NCBI GenBank assembly: GCA_937952155.1
Contig: CALFYH010000009.1
Coordinates: 1 to 15,405, forward strand
Reading direction: 5' to 3'
Origin: an uncultured Saprospiraceae bacterium
Lineage (GTDB): Bacteria; Bacteroidota; Bacteroidia; Chitinophagales; Saprospiraceae
Length of the DNA stretch: 15,405 nt
How positions within the stretch are numbered: the first letter of the stretch is position 1; every line of letters starts with the position of its first letter. A program made the position numbers and the translations under genes. Of this stretch, positions 9,901 to 12,900 are shown piece after piece. A model generated the notes under the pieces. The model was given only the letters and a program-made list of their open reading frames with translations, had not been told where the DNA came from and ran no database searches.

Positions 9901-12900
9901 AGCAATAACAACATAAATGGCGCAGGAATCACGAGTCCAAGTGAGGGTATCGAAGTATGGAATGTGAAGAATAATGCACCTACAGCTATCAGTGGTGGCA
10001 ACATCAGTGGAGTCTCTACGGGTATATTCGTGAATAACTATGAGGGCTATTCCTCTAATGGAGCTGACGGTGCACATGCGGCTGTCAATGGTGTGACCAT
10101 CAATGCCACTAATATTGGGGTCTATCTACACGATCATCCAAGTAGTACACACGGTCAGGTAAGTGGTAGTTTCACCGGATGTGCCATTACAGCTAATGAA
10201 GGTATCCGTACAGTAGAGTCAAGTTCTGGTGCGACCAATGGCAGTTTTACCGGAAATACTATCAATGCTGACTCACTTGGTATCAATCTGACCGGAATGC
10301 TTCTGTCAAGTTCCAATGGATTGACGATTGATGATAATACAATTACTCTTTCTGATCAAATAGAGAATACCCAACCTACAGTGGGAATCCAGTTGGCTAA
10401 TCTGGCAGGGACAGCTGCTGCAACGATTACAAATAATGATATTAGTGGTGCATTATATGGTTATGCAGGATACAACATCAATACGACACCGGTATCGGTC
10501 ATTGATGGTGGGACAGTAAGTGGGATAATGCAAGGTATTTCTATAATAAATACAGATGGTGTGATAACAAAAGGTTCTTCAATTAACGTGAAGGATGTTA
10601 TAATGAACGGCTTTACCGGCACTTCATCCAATCCTGCCATTAACTTCCATGCAGGTGTATATACATTTACTACAGCAGGAACGACAGTAGCCGAAGGAAT
10701 CACAATGAATATCGATGGGGTTACTATTGATGGTACAGGCAAGCCGTCACAGGCGAGTGGAGGTATCTATTTGGCTGACTTCAGTGGCGGTTCTACTAAT
10801 GTTCAGACCATTACAGTATATAACAGCACTATCCAAAATAATGCCAATCGAGGATTTGATGCTCGTGGTAAGGTAAATCTAGCTTTGACAGCAAATACGA
10901 TAAGTAATAATGGTCATGATGCATGGGGTGCAGGAGGAAATTATGGATTTTCAATTATTGCTCAGAAAGAAGCTACCGTTACAGCCTATAACAACTTTAT
11001 ATCTCTACCAGCATCAAGTACTACAGAAGTATATGGTTTGTTTACAGGTAATGGTACGACTAATTCAATAACAGCACATGATAACAGTATCTTATTAAAT
11101 GGAAATGCAAATTCAGGCTCTCGTCTGGCAAGTTCATCCGCAGGTACAGGAAGTATAGATGCTACTTGTAACTGGTGGGGCACGGTAGTAGTGAATGATT
11201 TGGCGTCAATGATATCTGGCAATGTTACTTATACTCCATGGTTAATCAATGGTACAGATGATCAACTCGGGACACCGGGTTTCCAACCGGTATCCGGAGC
11301 ATGCAGCGGTATTCCTATTGCGGTAACAGTAGATGGTGTGATAGATGCACTCTGTACTACAGGCGTAAATGGAACGATTTCAATTACTGTGACTGGTGGT
11401 ATTTCACCTTATACCTACTTATGGAGTGATGGTCAAACCACAGAAGATGCTGTCAACTTGGCAGCAGGCGTCTATACAGTAACAGTAACGGACAGCTTTG
11501 GAAATACAGGGACTGCTAGCGCAACGGTAGGAGCATCACCGGTAGTCAATACTACTACAATGACCGGATATAGCACCATCCAAGGTGCTATTAATGCTAC
11601 GAATACAGTAAATGGGAATACTATAGTAGTCTGTGCCGGTACCTATAATGAAAATGTGGTGGTAAATAAGGAATTGACCATTAATGGAGCAAAAGCCGGA
11701 GTTGACCCAAGACCTTCGACATCTTCTACACGTGTTATTGATGATGCTTCTGAGTCTATTGTTGTTGCTCCTAAGAACAAAAATATTTTCAAAATTGAAT
11801 CAAATAATGTAACTATTAATGGCTTCGAAGCTAAGCACTCTGGCGGAAGTGGTACAGCTGATGCTTTCAAAGCTTCAAACAGCCAAACTAATATCCAGAT
11901 TTTAAACAATATCGTGTATCAATCTACGGATGAAGGTATCCAGTTAGAAGGTGGAACAGATTATTTGGTACAATATAATTATGTTAAAAACCCTGTAGGC
12001 GATGGTATCACATTCTCCTCATACAGTGGTACAACACCTACTAATCAGCCAGGCACTAATCTTAAGATAAAAGACAATGACATTGAAGGTTCAACAAGTG
12101 CGTATGGCTCAGTTTATCTCTATGGGGTTAGAAATGTAACTGTTTCAGGAAATATGATTACCACAAGAAGCTCAGGAATTATTGTTGGTTCAGATGGCTT
12201 GCCGGTTAGCAATGCCCTCATCCATAACAATACAATTAACACTGAAATGCATTCAGCTTATTCTGCTTATGCAATGGGTATCGGTATCGACGGCAATGGT
12301 GATAATATTCAAATTCACAATAACTATATTGACGATATAGGAGATGGAGATTTGGTACATTCAAATGCATATCCTGATAACTTTGGCTTGATATATGTAG
12401 GGCCTAGTGCTAATGCCAATCCAACTAATGTTACGGTTAATAATAATTATTTATATCGTTTCGTGGATCATAATTACCTGTTTGTAAAAGGTTCGGTAAT
12501 AAATCCGATTGATGCAAATTGTAACTACTGGAGTTCTATACATGTTCCAACAATTAAATCCAGAATAAATGGAAACGCTGAATTCTGCACTTTTATTGAT
12601 TCTGGATTAGACAGTGATCCTGTCGCAAAAGGCTTCCAGCCTGCTGGATCATGTGTAAATGAATTTATAATTACAACAGCTTCATTATCAGGTGGACCAT
12701 CTTTCGCATACTGTTATGATGATGTACCAGTCCTTTCAATAGATTTCAATGAATTTGATGGTCATGACTGGGTAGGTAACGTAACTGTCGAACTACATAT
12801 TGTAGGTGCAGATGCCAATAGTTATAATCCTACATTTACAACTACTGTTGCTGATTGGCTTAATGGCGTACCATGTTATATGAGTGTTCCTGGCTTTATC

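Noticed and set aside
913..12660. Active pectate or polysaccharide lyase
   Set aside because: The rungs are those of a generic beta-helix. I saw no conserved catalytic cluster of acidic/arginine residues repeated or retained across modules, and the nine-fold repetition suits a structural role better.
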